DNA of 64,000 bases, from IMG/VR virus record IMGVR_UViG_3300030518_000006, positions 1 through 64,000 of that record; one strand, written 5' to 3'. The notes under the pieces were generated by a model. The model did no database searches and had not been told where the DNA came from. It saw only the letters and a list, made by a program, of their open reading frames with translations. Below are positions 48,753 to 56,746 of this stretch, piece by piece (position 1 is the stretch's first letter; each line of letters starts with the position of its first letter). The position numbers and the translations under genes are program-made. The stretch is from a virus.

Positions 48753-49390
48753 GCGCCAAGCTCACCATCGCCGCTCCACGCCAACCCGTCGCCCAGCTCC
48801 CCATCTGGGACTGGGTTGGCGACGTGCAGTTCTATTCGATGGCCCAGACCCGCAACGCCACAGGAGAATTCTGTGAAGAAGCAACCCGGCATCTCCTCGG
48901 CGGCGAGCGGCTCTCCACCCAAGGAACGGTGGACATCTGCCCGGACATCCGATTGGACGAGCATCGTTATCTTGAGGTTAAATCGGTGGGGGATCGGCGA
49001 TGCGCCCTCCTCTACGAGCATATCCTCGACCGAACAATCCGGTTCGTCCGCCGTAACCGGGTCAAGGTCTTCTATGTCTTCTGGATCCACACCGTTCCCG
49101 CCGCCAAGTGTCCCAGTCTATTCGATTTGCGACGGGCGATGGCCGCATCTATTGATCGTGTCATCATCGTCCCCTTCACCCAGGTGCACGAGGCGATCAA
49201 GGGCATCACGCCCCGGAAGATGAACTACCGGGTCCGGGAGCACAGCGGGGAGCAGATCGCTATGCTCGGCTGGTCGATTCCGGTCAAGCAGCTGAAGGCC
49301 TGGAGCGTCGGACAGCCGCGAATGGCGTTTGACACCGAGGTCTTCGGGTATTCGATGGGTGGGTATCCGGTCTATGGAGACGTGCGATGA
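48749..49390 (+). CDS. PD-(D/E)xK nuclease
   Basis: 213 residues from TTG 48749 (TTGA overlap). G-E-F-C-E-E-A-T-R-H-L-L-G-G-E-R, then V-D62-I-C-P-D66-I-R-L-D-E-H-R-Y-L-E76-V-K78-S-V-G form the core. V-K-V-F-Y-V-F-W-I-H near 105 matches a following core strand. Such phage enzymes cut recombination intermediates or invading DNA. The final G-G-Y-P-V-Y-G-D-V-R is nearly repeated at the end of the methylase-deaminase. Confidence 0.75.
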   Translation: MSAKLTIAAPRQPVAQLPIWDWVGDVQFYSMAQTRNATGEFCEEATRHLLGGERLSTQGTVDICPDIRLDEHRYLEVKSVGDRRCALLYEHILDRTIRFVRRNRVKVFYVFWIHTVPAAKCPSLFDLRRAMAASIDRVIIVPFTQVHEAIKGITPRKMNYRVREHSGEQIAMLGWSIPVKQLKAWSVGQPRMAFDTEVFGYSMGGYPVYGDVR

Positions 49391-49527
49391 CCCTTCCCCC
49401 GCCCGTCATCTCGCTTGAGTCGCTGCTCTTCTGGAACCTGGCCGCCGCGGTCGGCATCACACTGCTCGTCCGGTTCTTGGTGCTCTGGCTCGCCCGTACC
49501 CTATTTGGAGAGGGCCATGACCACTGA
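49387..49527 (+). CDS. 46-residue membrane protein, copy 1
   Basis: ATGA-coupled to the nuclease. M-T-L-P-P-P-V-I-S-L-E-S leads into one long hydrophobic segment (L-L-F-W-N-L-A-A-A-V-G-I-T-L-L-V-R-F-L-V) ending G-E-G-H-D-H. The protein is identical to that at 52778-52918. Size and place would suit a holin subunit. Confidence 0.6.
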   Translation: MTLPPPVISLESLLFWNLAAAVGITLLVRFLVLWLARTLFGEGHDH

Positions 49528-49663
49528 GCAGCTATACTACGCGACCGGCATCGCTTCCAATGTTCTGACCATCCTGACCTGCGCCTACACCATCTGGACG
49601 CTCCGCAGCTGGGTGAGCAGCACGGTGAAGAAGGCGCTCGACGACGTGAAGAAAGTGATCTGA
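49517..49663 (+). CDS. 48-residue membrane protein, copy 1
   Basis: ATG 49517 lies inside the end of the previous small gene in another frame. M-T-T-E-Q-L-Y-Y-A-T-G-I-A-S-N-V-L-T-I-L is one short helix, followed by the basic amphipathic end V-K-K-A-L-D-D-V-K-K. It differs from the copy at 52908 at only two residues. May work with its neighbour as a two-part membrane complex. Confidence 0.6.
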   Translation: MTTEQLYYATGIASNVLTILTCAYTIWTLRSWVSSTVKKALDDVKKVI

Positions 49664-49664
49664 C

Positions 49665-50426
49665 ATGCCGAAATACCGCCAGGCGTCCGCGTATTCTCCG
49701 CCCGAGGACCCATTCCCAGTATTGAGGCCCACCATGCCCACCCCCATCCACCCGTGCGATGCACTTACCACACTCGAACCGAAGCAGCAGGGGGCCTTTC
49801 CTGATCCAGTGCGCTTCCCACCGCCGAAGGGCTCGGAGGGTTCCTGCGGCTGCCTCCTGACCGAGTGGCCGAACCCGCTCGATGGAAACCCGCCCTACCA
49901 GAAACTTGAAACGATCTGGCAGCCGCTCTGGGATACCGTCTCGGCCCCAGAAGGCATGAAGGTCATGAACTTCTTCTCCGGCGATCGAGAGGACGACATC
50001 CTCTACGGAGAACGCGACCGCATGGGGTACCAAAAGAAGATGCGCGCCGATAACGGGCGCAGCTTCCCACGTTCCATCGGCGCGATGTTCTGGCCGAAGA
50101 AGTTCACCATGTGGGAGCTCGAGCTGCAGTTCAGTGATCCCAACGGATACGGGGACAGCATCCCCTCGAAGCTCGGCCTGCTCGATACCATCGAAGGCGA
50201 CTTCGCTCGGATCCGGATGCAGATCGGGGAAAAGTGGCATCTCGACCTCCCCTTCGCGTCTTTTTTCAAGGCTAGAGAGGACAACTACCGCGCGGCACTC
50301 TGCACCCCGCTCTTCCTCCCCTCGATACAGAACTTCGGCATCAGCCTGACCTGGCCGCGAGAATCCCGGGCCCGGTGCACTATCCGCTGCGTTCTCAACG
50401 GCTATCTCCACCGCGAAATTCCCTGA
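49665..50426 (+). CDS. beta-rich protein, possibly structural
   Basis: 253 residues. The first 90 are proline-rich. From 95 on, F-T-M-W-E-L-E-L-Q-F-S-D, F-A-R-I-R-M-Q-I-G-E-K-W-H-L-D-L-P-F-A, Q-N-F-G-I-S-L-T-W-P and R-C-T-I-R-C-V-L-N-G-Y-L-H-R form a strand order seen in jelly-roll-like virion proteins from metagenomes. It could be a second type of capsid or vertex protein. Not proven. Confidence 0.5.
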   Translation: MPKYRQASAYSPPEDPFPVLRPTMPTPIHPCDALTTLEPKQQGAFPDPVRFPPPKGSEGSCGCLLTEWPNPLDGNPPYQKLETIWQPLWDTVSAPEGMKVMNFFSGDREDDILYGERDRMGYQKKMRADNGRSFPRSIGAMFWPKKFTMWELELQFSDPNGYGDSIPSKLGLLDTIEGDFARIRMQIGEKWHLDLPFASFFKAREDNYRAALCTPLFLPSIQNFGISLTWPRESRARCTIRCVLNGYLHREIP

Positions 50427-50434
50427 GCCTGACC

Positions 50435-50785
50435 ATGCCCCTCTACCACCTCCTCGCTCAGCCCCTGCCCAAGCTCACTCCCGACGGGAAGCGCGTCTGG
50501 GTCTGCATCTGCGGCCAGAAGGTCGCCCTGCCGAACGTCCAGCCGGCGAGCCAGGTGATCCAGACCTCGAACAACCGGGTGGAGGTCATGGAGTGCCCGG
50601 CCTGCTATGCTGGTACCGAGGAAAAGGGCGAAGAAGCCCCTCCGATGACCGAGCAGGGGGATATCAAACCGACCTTCGACCAAGATCTGGGAGATGCCAC
50701 GGACGACCAATCTGCGCCGGATGAGACGGGTGAAGATGGGGAGGTTCTGGAGGAGGAGAAGGTCGACTTCCCTGACGCGCGATGA
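50435..50785 (+). CDS. zinc-ribbon protein with acidic tail, copy 1
   Basis: 116 residues. V-W-V-C-I-C-G near 22 and V-M-E-C-P-A-C-Y near 52 give a zinc ribbon. The last 55 residues are strongly acidic (D-E-T-G-E-D-G-E-V-L-E-E-E-K). Paralogue of 53056-53406. ATGA-coupled to the methylase. Confidence 0.65.
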   Translation: MPLYHLLAQPLPKLTPDGKRVWVCICGQKVALPNVQPASQVIQTSNNRVEVMECPACYAGTEEKGEEAPPMTEQGDIKPTFDQDLGDATDDQSAPDETGEDGEVLEEEKVDFPDAR

Positions 50786-52617
50786 CCCGATATGGAAGCC
50801 TTTGTAGCGGTATTGAAGCAGCCACCGTTGCTTGGGATGGGATGGGATGGGAACCTGCATGGTTTAGCCAGTTCGATCCACAGCGTCCTGAAGGAGATTT
50901 CCCCTCTAGAATACTGGCCCACCACTACCCTGAAGTGCCTAACCTTGGGGATATTACATCTGAGAACTGGCTGACTCGGGCTTCAAGCTATGGCGATATC
51001 GACGTATTGGTTGGTGGAACCCCCTGCCAAGCGTTTTCCATTGCCGGGTTGCGCAAAGGCCTTGAAGATCGCCGGGGCCAATTATCCCTTCGTTTTGTGG
51101 AGATAGCCGATGCCGCAGACCCACCCGTCATCCTCTGGGAAAACGTCCCTGGAGTCCTTAGTGATCGAACCAATGGATTCGGTTGCCTCCTCGCTGGGCT
51201 TGCCGGTGAAGATGTGCCGCTCCAGCCAGCAGGGCGAACATGGTCGAACGCTGGTTGTGTGTTTGGCCCCAAAAGAACAGTCGCATGGCGGGTCCTCGAC
51301 GCCCAATATTTCGGACTGGCCCAACGACGCCGGCGTGTGTTTGTTGTCGCAAGTCCTGGAGCCAGCGGCATCGATCCATGCGAGATTCTATTTGAGTTCG
51401 AAGGCGTGCGCCGGGATTCTCCGCCGAGCCGCGAAGCGGGGGAAAGTACTTCCCATCCAATTGCACCGTGCCCTGATCGGAGTGGTACAGGGTTCAGTCG
51501 AACCGGAGATATCCGGGGACAGGATCCCGTTGTAGTCTGCATTACAGGTGATCGGACTCACGCGCTGAGCGCGGAAGGTGCAGATGCAGGTGAAGATGGA
51601 ACGGGACGGGGAACCCCAATTATCGCTGTCGGAGGAAATAATACTAGCGGCCCTATTACTGTTGCTGCTGCTTTGAATGCGAATAGGGGATGCCCTAACC
51701 CAGGAGACTTTGAGGCTGGAACCTTGCTTGTCGCCTTCGATACGACCCAGATCACTAGTAAGACGAATCGCTGCCAGCCGAAGCACGGAGATCCCTGTCA
51801 CCCTCTTGCTGCTGCTGCTCATCCTCCGGCGATAGCGATCCAGGAGCGAGCGATCTGTGAGAACCCCGATGCTGGACCTGATGGGATCGGGGTTCGCACT
51901 GATGACTGTGCTTATATCCTGGAAGCTCGAGGCGTTTCGCAGGCAGTATGCTTCCACCCGACACAAGACCCGATCCCGAATAGCGATAATATCTGCCATG
52001 CTCTTGGTTGCGGGAACGGTCAGGGGCACGCAGCAGCAGCAGCAGTGAATATCGGGGTTCGGGTCCGCCGTCTTACTCCTCGCGAGTGTGAACGCCTGCA
52101 GGGATTCCCAGATGACTATACTGATATCCCAAAGAAAGTCTTTCGAGGTACCCCGAAAGACTCAGGCCCATGTAAGAAACAAATTGTTGTCGCCACTGTT
52201 GTTTCATTGAACGGCACCCATTATGTTGGCACAAATCATACGATGAACCCTCAAACGACTTGCCCCCGGGCTGGAATGCCAACTGGCGTCGGATATGAAT
52301 TATGTCGCTCAATATGCCAGCAAACGGCACATGCAGAAGTAAACGCTCTTCAGCTTGCGGGCCGTAAAGCTCGCGGAGCAATACTTTATATAGAGGGGCA
52401 CACATACGCTTGTGAGCCTTGCCTTAAAGTAGCTAAAGCCGCCGAGATTAGTTCTATTGTTTTTGGGAAGCCTCCTGGCACCAGCGCCGATGGCCCCCGC
52501 TATAAAGCTCTTGGAAACAGCATGGCTGTCCCGGTAATGCGCTGGTTGGGATGGCGGATCGACAGTGCCTTGCGTACACGTTTGGGTGGGTATCCGGTTT
52601 ATGGGGAGATTCGGTGA
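50782..52617 (+). CDS. C5-cytosine methyltransferase with an inserted deaminase domain
   Basis: 611 residues. Methylase: G-S-L-C-S-G-I-E-A-A (motif I), G-G-T-P-C82-Q-A-F-S (IV), W-E-N-V-P-G (VI), Q-R-R-R-R-V-F-V-V-A (VIII), R-R-L-T-P-R-E-C-E-R-L-Q-G-F-P (IX) and, at the end, Y-K-A-L-G-N-S-M-A-V-P-V-M (X). Between IX and X, at about 470-565, sits a zinc deaminase domain: H517-A-E519-V-N-A-L and A-C544-E-P-C547, with strand and helix order of the dCMP/cytidine deaminase fold. Usual phage Dcm proteins go directly from IX to D-G-P-R-Y-K-A-L-G-N-S. Codon use is more AT-rich than the neighbours, suggesting transfer. Confidence 0.88.
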   Translation: MTRYGSLCSGIEAATVAWDGMGWEPAWFSQFDPQRPEGDFPSRILAHHYPEVPNLGDITSENWLTRASSYGDIDVLVGGTPCQAFSIAGLRKGLEDRRGQLSLRFVEIADAADPPVILWENVPGVLSDRTNGFGCLLAGLAGEDVPLQPAGRTWSNAGCVFGPKRTVAWRVLDAQYFGLAQRRRRVFVVASPGASGIDPCEILFEFEGVRRDSPPSREAGESTSHPIAPCPDRSGTGFSRTGDIRGQDPVVVCITGDRTHALSAEGADAGEDGTGRGTPIIAVGGNNTSGPITVAAALNANRGCPNPGDFEAGTLLVAFDTTQITSKTNRCQPKHGDPCHPLAAAAHPPAIAIQERAICENPDAGPDGIGVRTDDCAYILEARGVSQAVCFHPTQDPIPNSDNICHALGCGNGQGHAAAAAVNIGVRVRRLTPRECERLQGFPDDYTDIPKKVFRGTPKDSGPCKKQIVVATVVSLNGTHYVGTNHTMNPQTTCPRAGMPTGVGYELCRSICQQTAHAEVNALQLAGRKARGAILYIEGHTYACEPCLKVAKAAEISSIVFGKPPGTSADGPRYKALGNSMAVPVMRWLGWRIDSALRTRLGGYPVYGEIR

Positions 52618-52781
52618 TCCATATCGTTCTGTGTTCAGCCGTAGTTCTCCTTATCGTAGGGTTAATGCTTTATGTCACGGAGAGGCGGTTGCGAAGCTGG
52701 CCGGTATTTGTCCGCGTGTTATGGTATACAATGCTCGTTGTGGCAGCCTTCAATACTATGCACGGAGCATTTTTCGAATGA
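52614..52781 (+). CDS. two-helix small membrane protein
   Basis: 55 residues from GTG 52614 (GTGA overlap with the methylase stop). V-L-C-S-A-V-V-L-L-I-V-G-L-M-L-Y-V and V-L-W-Y-T-M-L-V-V-A-A-F are two membrane helices around E-R-R-L-R-S. The stop overlaps the next ATG. Base composition resembles the methylase, so the two may have arrived together. Confidence 0.55.
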   Translation: MIHIVLCSAVVLLIVGLMLYVTERRLRSWPVFVRVLWYTMLVVAAFNTMHGAFFE

Positions 52782-52918
52782 CTCTTCCCCCGCCCGTCAT
52801 CTCGCTTGAGTCGCTGCTCTTCTGGAACCTGGCCGCCGCGGTCGGCATCACGCTGCTCGTCCGGTTCTTGGTGCTCTGGCTCGCCCGTACCCTATTCGGA
52901 GAGGGTCATGACCACTGA
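52778..52918 (+). CDS. 46-residue membrane protein, copy 2
   Basis: Same product as 49387-49527, ATGA-coupled to the gene before it. The DNA differs from copy 1 at a few third positions. Confidence 0.6.
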   Translation: MTLPPPVISLESLLFWNLAAAVGITLLVRFLVLWLARTLFGEGHDH

Positions 52919-53054
52919 GCAGCTCTACTACGCGACTGGCATCGCCTCCAATGTTCTGACCATCCTGACCTGCGCCTACACCATCTGGACGCTCCGCAGC
53001 TGGGTGGGCAGCACGGTGAAGAAGGCGCTCGACGACGTGAAGAAAGCGATCTGA
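52908..53054 (+). CDS. 48-residue membrane protein, copy 2
   Basis: Paralogue of 49517-49663; differences are G for S in the R-S-W-V segment and A for V before the last residue. Starts inside the end of the previous small gene. Confidence 0.6.
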   Translation: MTTEQLYYATGIASNVLTILTCAYTIWTLRSWVGSTVKKALDDVKKAI

Positions 53055-53055
53055 C

Positions 53056-53406
53056 ATGCCCCTCTACCACCTCCTCGGCCAGCCTCTCAACATCGACCCC
53101 AACACTGGCAAGCGCATCTGGGTCTGCCTGTGCGGGCAGAAGGTGAGCCTGCCGAATGTCCAGCCGGCGAACCAGGCGATCTCGATCTCCAACAACCGGG
53201 TGGAGGTCATGGAGTGCCCGGCGTGCTACAACGCCACGGATGAGAAGGAGGAAGAGGCCGCGCCGGTCAGCGAGACCGACGGGGAGCTCAAGCCGACCTT
53301 CGATCAGGACATCGGCGAGGCCACTGATGACCAGGAGGCACCTGACGAGACCACCGGCGACGGTGAGGTGCTCAAGGAAGAAAAGGTCGATTTCCCGGAT
53401 ACCTGA
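53056..53406 (+). CDS. zinc-ribbon protein with acidic tail, copy 2
   Basis: 116 residues, paralogue of 50435-50785. W-V-C-L-C-G-Q-K-V-S-L-P-N-V-Q-P-A and M-E-C-P-A-C-Y give the ribbon. The acidic tail ends K-V-D-F-P-D as in copy 1. Here it follows the two tiny membrane genes directly, whereas copy 1 has a 253-residue gene in between. Confidence 0.65.
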   Translation: MPLYHLLGQPLNIDPNTGKRIWVCLCGQKVSLPNVQPANQAISISNNRVEVMECPACYNATDEKEEEAAPVSETDGELKPTFDQDIGEATDDQEAPDETTGDGEVLKEEKVDFPDT

Positions 53407-53424
53407 GATAGAGTCGCCCGCATC

Positions 53425-53787
53425 ATGGCGACTCTCCTCTATGAGAAACACTACGTCGGTACCGATGAGAACGTACCCACGGGTGAAGAGACCCTCTATT
53501 TCTGGTGCCCTGGCTGTAGAGGCGGTCATATGTACCGCATCAAGCGCAAGGACGGGGATACTCAGCAGCCCTTGTGGACCTGGAATGGCAGCAAGGAGAA
53601 GCCGACCTTCACCCCGTCGCTGCTGTATTACGAGACCGATCCGGTAACGGAGAAGCGCAAGTCGATCTGCCATATCTACGTCACGGGCGGAATGATCCAG
53701 TTCCTCGCGGATTGTCAGCATCACCTCGCTGGGAAAACGGTGCCCATGGTCGATCTGGATCTCCCTCTCAGTGAGCGGGAACGATAG
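53425..53787 (+). CDS. DUF6527-type phage protein
   Basis: 120 residues. F-W-C-P-G-C-R-G-G-H, W-T-W-N-G-S...P-T-F-T-P-S-L, S-I-C-H-I-Y-V-T-G-G-M-I-Q-F-L-A-D-C-Q-H-H-L-A-G-K-T-V is the full signature of this short zinc-binding phage family. The Cys and His residues are all kept. Function is unknown. Confidence 0.8.
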   Translation: MATLLYEKHYVGTDENVPTGEETLYFWCPGCRGGHMYRIKRKDGDTQQPLWTWNGSKEKPTFTPSLLYYETDPVTEKRKSICHIYVTGGMIQFLADCQHHLAGKTVPMVDLDLPLSERER

Positions 53788-53803
53788 GCAGTACCGCTAC
53801 GGC

Positions 53804-53830
53804 TTGACTTTCATTCCGCGCCATCCATAC
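53804..53830 (+). promoter_or_regulatory. sigma70-like promoter, possibly leaderless
   Basis: TTGACT (53804-53809) and CATACT (53825-53830), 15 bases apart, precede ATG 53839. RNA would start almost at the ATG, and no ribosome site is visible, so the message may be leaderless. It opens the second virion-like block. Confidence 0.5.
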
Positions 53831-53838
53831 TGCGGCTC

Positions 53839-54324
53839 ATGGGTTACACCCGCACCCCGGCGCACTACACCGCTAGCGCTGCCTATCACGGCGGCGATCC
53901 GGTGTGGATCCGCCCTGCCAATCTCGACCTGCGCCGTATCAACCCCCAAGGCGGGGCCGCGCTCGGCGACGACGGCATTGACCTGATCGCGATGATCCCC
54001 CAGCTGACCCAGACCCTGGCAACCGTGGGCACCACGGCAGTCCAGTTGCGGGAACAGCAGATCCAGAACCAACGCCAGGACGCGAACCAGGCCCAAGCCG
54101 TCGCCGCGACGAATGCGCAGACCGCCGCCCTGGAGCAAGCAACGGCGGCGAACCAAGCCGTCGCCGACCCAACCGCATCGCCTGCGGCGGTACCGACTCC
54201 AGGCGTGTCACTTCCCACCCCGCACGGCAAGAAGGGGGGCGGCATGACTGTCCCCCTGATCATCGGGGGTACCGTCATCGGGATTGCCGTGGTTCTGGCA
54301 TTGCTCAAGCTCCGCCGGGGCTGA
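53839..54324 (+). CDS. C-terminally membrane-anchored protein
   Basis: 161 residues. A beta-like head (1-45), then glutamine/alanine helices (50-115), a proline-rich hinge, G-K-K-G-G-G, and a last helix P-L-I-I-G-G-T-V-I-G-I-A-V-V-L-A-L-L-K closed by L-R-R-G. First of four neighbours with this tail design. Confidence 0.65.
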   Translation: MGYTRTPAHYTASAAYHGGDPVWIRPANLDLRRINPQGGAALGDDGIDLIAMIPQLTQTLATVGTTAVQLREQQIQNQRQDANQAQAVAATNAQTAALEQATAANQAVADPTASPAAVPTPGVSLPTPHGKKGGGMTVPLIIGGTVIGIAVVLALLKLRRG

Positions 54325-54325
54325 T

Positions 54326-55540
54326 ATGGCCCGGTCCTACCAGCCCAACCTCGGGGCGCTCGAGCAGGCCCGGTACCAACACATGCACCGGAGAGCACGC
54401 AACCAGCTGGCCGGGTTGGGAGACGCATCCGTTCCGTACGTCCCGTCGGTCGCGGTCCAGGCAGCGATGACCCCGAACCTGACGGGCAGTGGCCCGACCA
54501 TGACCCAGACCGCAGCGGTCACCGCCACCATGAAGTCGGCAATCATCGCCGCGGCGGTTGAGGTGTCCCTGGCCCAGACCATCGTCTCCACTGTCGGGGA
54601 TGCCGTTATCAGCGCGGCCACAGTCGCCGCTGCCACGGCAATCACCGGTACTGCGGTCGCCGCAGGAGCCGCCGCCACGTCTGCATGCTTGTCCGCCGGG
54701 TGCTGCTGGCCGATTGTCGGGTGGGCCTTCGACGCCTTGGTGATCATCGGGGAATTCATCTCCAGCCAATCCGCCAAGCGCCAGACGGCGTTCGTGATCC
54801 AAGAGACCAAGGATCATATCAGCGCCTATGGCCAGGCGGCCCAGGCCGAGATCGACGCCATGCAACTCCAGATCGGGCAGTCCGTCTACCCGACCGCACA
54901 GGCCCTGGCTGCGTCGACCCAGGCCCTCAACGGCTTCAACGGACTCGGGGGTCTGCCGCCGTGGGCTCGGGAAGTGATCTCCAAGGTCCAGGTCGATCTG
55001 ATCAAGCAGGTCGGCAATCTGATCCTGAGTACCGGTGAACTCGGGGCCAAGATCGTGGGGGACAAGCATGGGGAAGAACTGGCTGCTAAGAAAAAGAAGC
55101 AGTTCGACGACAACTCGGACCGGGTCCAGCAGATGTTCTCCGGCAAGCTCAAGAACCCCTACCGGATGTTCGCCGACGGGCTCGACGATATCGGGCGCAC
55201 CCTCGGGGGTGAGCAGGGCGTGCACGTGATCAACCAGAAGTGCTCTGAACTCCAGACGGCGGCCGAGGCAGACATCGATACCTGGAAGACCCAGACCGAG
55301 GCGGTGCTCCAGACCCCCGACTACACCCAAGCGGTCACCGTCAACATCGCCAAGGCCCTACGCGCGGACCCGAGTTTTACCGCCAATGTCACCACGATCG
55401 CGGCCAACAACCAGATGCTGGTGGCCTACTTCAACGGACTCAACGGGCTCTCCACCGACTCGTCCCGAGCGAACAGCGCCGGTGGCTTGGTGGCGACCCT
55501 CGGAGGCATCGCTGCCGCCCTCTATTTCTTTAAGCATTGA
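54326..55540 (+). CDS. membrane protein with LAGLGD and NGLGG motifs
   Basis: 404 residues from ATG 54326. A basic head ends in N-Q-L-A-G-L-G-D. An alanine-rich hydrophobic region (80-150) contains C-C-W-P-I-V-G-W-A-F. Long helices follow, with N-G-F-N-G-L-G-G-L-P-P near 210 and a K-K-K-K-Q patch near 255. The end, L-V-A-T-L-G-G-I-A-A-A-L-Y-F-F-K-H, is a membrane helix. The hydrophobic centre suggests membrane insertion or pore formation. No family is recognised. Confidence 0.65.
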   Translation: MARSYQPNLGALEQARYQHMHRRARNQLAGLGDASVPYVPSVAVQAAMTPNLTGSGPTMTQTAAVTATMKSAIIAAAVEVSLAQTIVSTVGDAVISAATVAAATAITGTAVAAGAAATSACLSAGCCWPIVGWAFDALVIIGEFISSQSAKRQTAFVIQETKDHISAYGQAAQAEIDAMQLQIGQSVYPTAQALAASTQALNGFNGLGGLPPWAREVISKVQVDLIKQVGNLILSTGELGAKIVGDKHGEELAAKKKKQFDDNSDRVQQMFSGKLKNPYRMFADGLDDIGRTLGGEQGVHVINQKCSELQTAAEADIDTWKTQTEAVLQTPDYTQAVTVNIAKALRADPSFTANVTTIAANNQMLVAYFNGLNGLSTDSSRANSAGGLVATLGGIAAALYFFKH

Positions 55541-55564
55541 AATACCAACCATACCCCCTATCCT
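55537..55564 (+). promoter_or_regulatory. possible sigma70-like promoter
   Basis: TTGAAA (55537-55542, overlapping the previous stop) and TATCCT (55559-55564), 16 bases apart, stand in an 81-bp gap before ATG 55622. CTAGGAACC gives the gene a ribosome site. Confidence 0.4.
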
Positions 55565-55621
55565 GGCATCATCCGCTCTCATGAGCCCCGCGCCAACTTC
55601 TCCTTTCTAGGAACCCTACCC

Positions 55622-56293
55622 ATGGCTGGCTACCCCTCGATCAATGCTCCCGGCGCCCGTTCGCTCGCGGTGCCCCCGCCCAAGAGCCTGAAGATCCCGC
55701 TCGGGCGCCGACTGGACGCCAAGATGGCGAAGAACCTCATGTCCGCCCGCCCCAAGCGCGTGCCGCGCGACAATGGCGGCGGCGGGTTCTTCCCCGGCAT
55801 GGGTGAAGAGATGGACGAGACCGAGGTCAAGGTCGGGTACTCCGATCTCGGCCGGTGGTACGGCCCGAACCAGCGCCGCCCGGCGACCAGCGGCATGGCG
55901 CGCACCAATCGCCTTGCCGGCCTGGGCGACACCCCGACCGCCGGCTCCGGCACCCCCGGTGCGGCCACCGCGGCTCCCGCCCCGATCATCAAGCGCGTGC
56001 CCAATACCCCGCGTCACCTGGTGACCCAAGGCACCCCGACATCGATCTCCTCGGTCTCCGGCCTCGGCGCGCTGCACGCGGCAGCCCACGCCGCCCACGC
56101 CAAGACCAAGCATGCGGCGATCGTCAAGCACGCGGCGATCAAGGTGCACAAGCTCGCCCCGGCACACGACGGGTTCATGCCCGGCTTCGGCGCCTTCGAC
56201 ATGGCGAGCCTGACCAGCCCCAAGATGCTCATCGGCGGGGCGCTCGCCTTCGGCGCCTGGTATTTCCTGCTCCGCAAGAAGCGCCGCGCCTGA
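55622..56293 (+). CDS. basic protein with HAK module, FMPGFGA motif and C-terminal membrane helix
   Basis: 223 residues. Basic head (R-P-K-R-V-P-R), R-L-A-G-L-G-D-T near 100, proline/alanine linker and V-S-G-L-G-A. Then A-H-A-A-H-A-K-T-K-H-A-A-I-V-K and D-G-F-M-P-G-F-G-A-F. The last helix is M-L-I-G-G-A-L-A-F-G-A-W-Y-F-L-L with R-K-K-R-R-A. The histidine/alanine module plus FMPGFGA is shared with the 1108-residue protein at 60474. Likely an internal virion membrane protein. Confidence 0.65.
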   Translation: MAGYPSINAPGARSLAVPPPKSLKIPLGRRLDAKMAKNLMSARPKRVPRDNGGGGFFPGMGEEMDETEVKVGYSDLGRWYGPNQRRPATSGMARTNRLAGLGDTPTAGSGTPGAATAAPAPIIKRVPNTPRHLVTQGTPTSISSVSGLGALHAAAHAAHAKTKHAAIVKHAAIKVHKLAPAHDGFMPGFGAFDMASLTSPKMLIGGALAFGAWYFLLRKKRRA

Positions 56294-56296
56294 GCC

Positions 56297-56746
56297 ATGG
56301 GCTGGCTGACCCCCGAGATCACCGCCCCCGTCACCCTGAAGCTCACCGCTGATGACGTGCGGCGCGAGGCCCTGGGGCGGATCCTGTCGCTCTCCGGGGC
56401 AAGTGTCGGCATCATCGGGGGCATCCTGATCCTGTCCGCGAATCCGGCGCTCAAGGGCGCGGTCACCGCCGGACAGGGCCAGACCATCACCCTGAGCGTC
56501 GCGGACGCCAAGAAGAGCGCCCTGGGCAAGTCCTTGGCCCTCATCGGTACTGGCATCGGTGTGGCAGGCTCCCTGCTGGTGATGAGCTCGAACCCGAAGT
56601 CCAAGGCCAAATTCGCGTCCGCCTATGACGCCCTGCCCGCCGGACTCAAGACCCACAAGAACGTGCTGATGGCCCTCGGTGGTGCCGCCGTGGTCGGCGG
56701 GATCGCCTACATGCTCAAACTCCAGAACTCGCAGTACGCCACATGA
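56297..56746 (+). CDS. three-helix membrane protein with internal duplication
   Basis: 149 residues. A-L-G-R-I-L-S-L-S-G-A-S-V-G-I-I-G-G-I-L with A-N-P-A, and A-L-G-K-S-L-A-L-I-G-T-G-I-G-V-A-G-S with S-N-P-K, are two versions of one unit (about residues 26-55 and 71-100). A third helix (V-L-M-A-L-G-G-A-A-V-V-G-G-I-A) follows. ATGA-coupled to the next gene. Confidence 0.65.
   Translation: MGWLTPEITAPVTLKLTADDVRREALGRILSLSGASVGIIGGILILSANPALKGAVTAGQGQTITLSVADAKKSALGKSLALIGTGIGVAGSLLVMSSNPKSKAKFASAYDALPAGLKTHKNVLMALGGAAVVGGIAYMLKLQNSQYAT

Larger units (their letters stand above)
49387..49663 (+). repeat. duplicated two-gene cassette, copy 1
   Basis: About 277 bases that match 52778-53054 with few changes, covering both tiny membrane genes. 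Related Cys-rich genes follow each copy (50435 and 53056), so the original duplication may have been longer. Confidence 0.8.
52778..53054 (+). repeat. duplicated two-gene cassette, copy 2
   Basis: Second copy of 49387-49663, 3391 bases downstream. Base changes are mostly silent. Confidence 0.8.
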
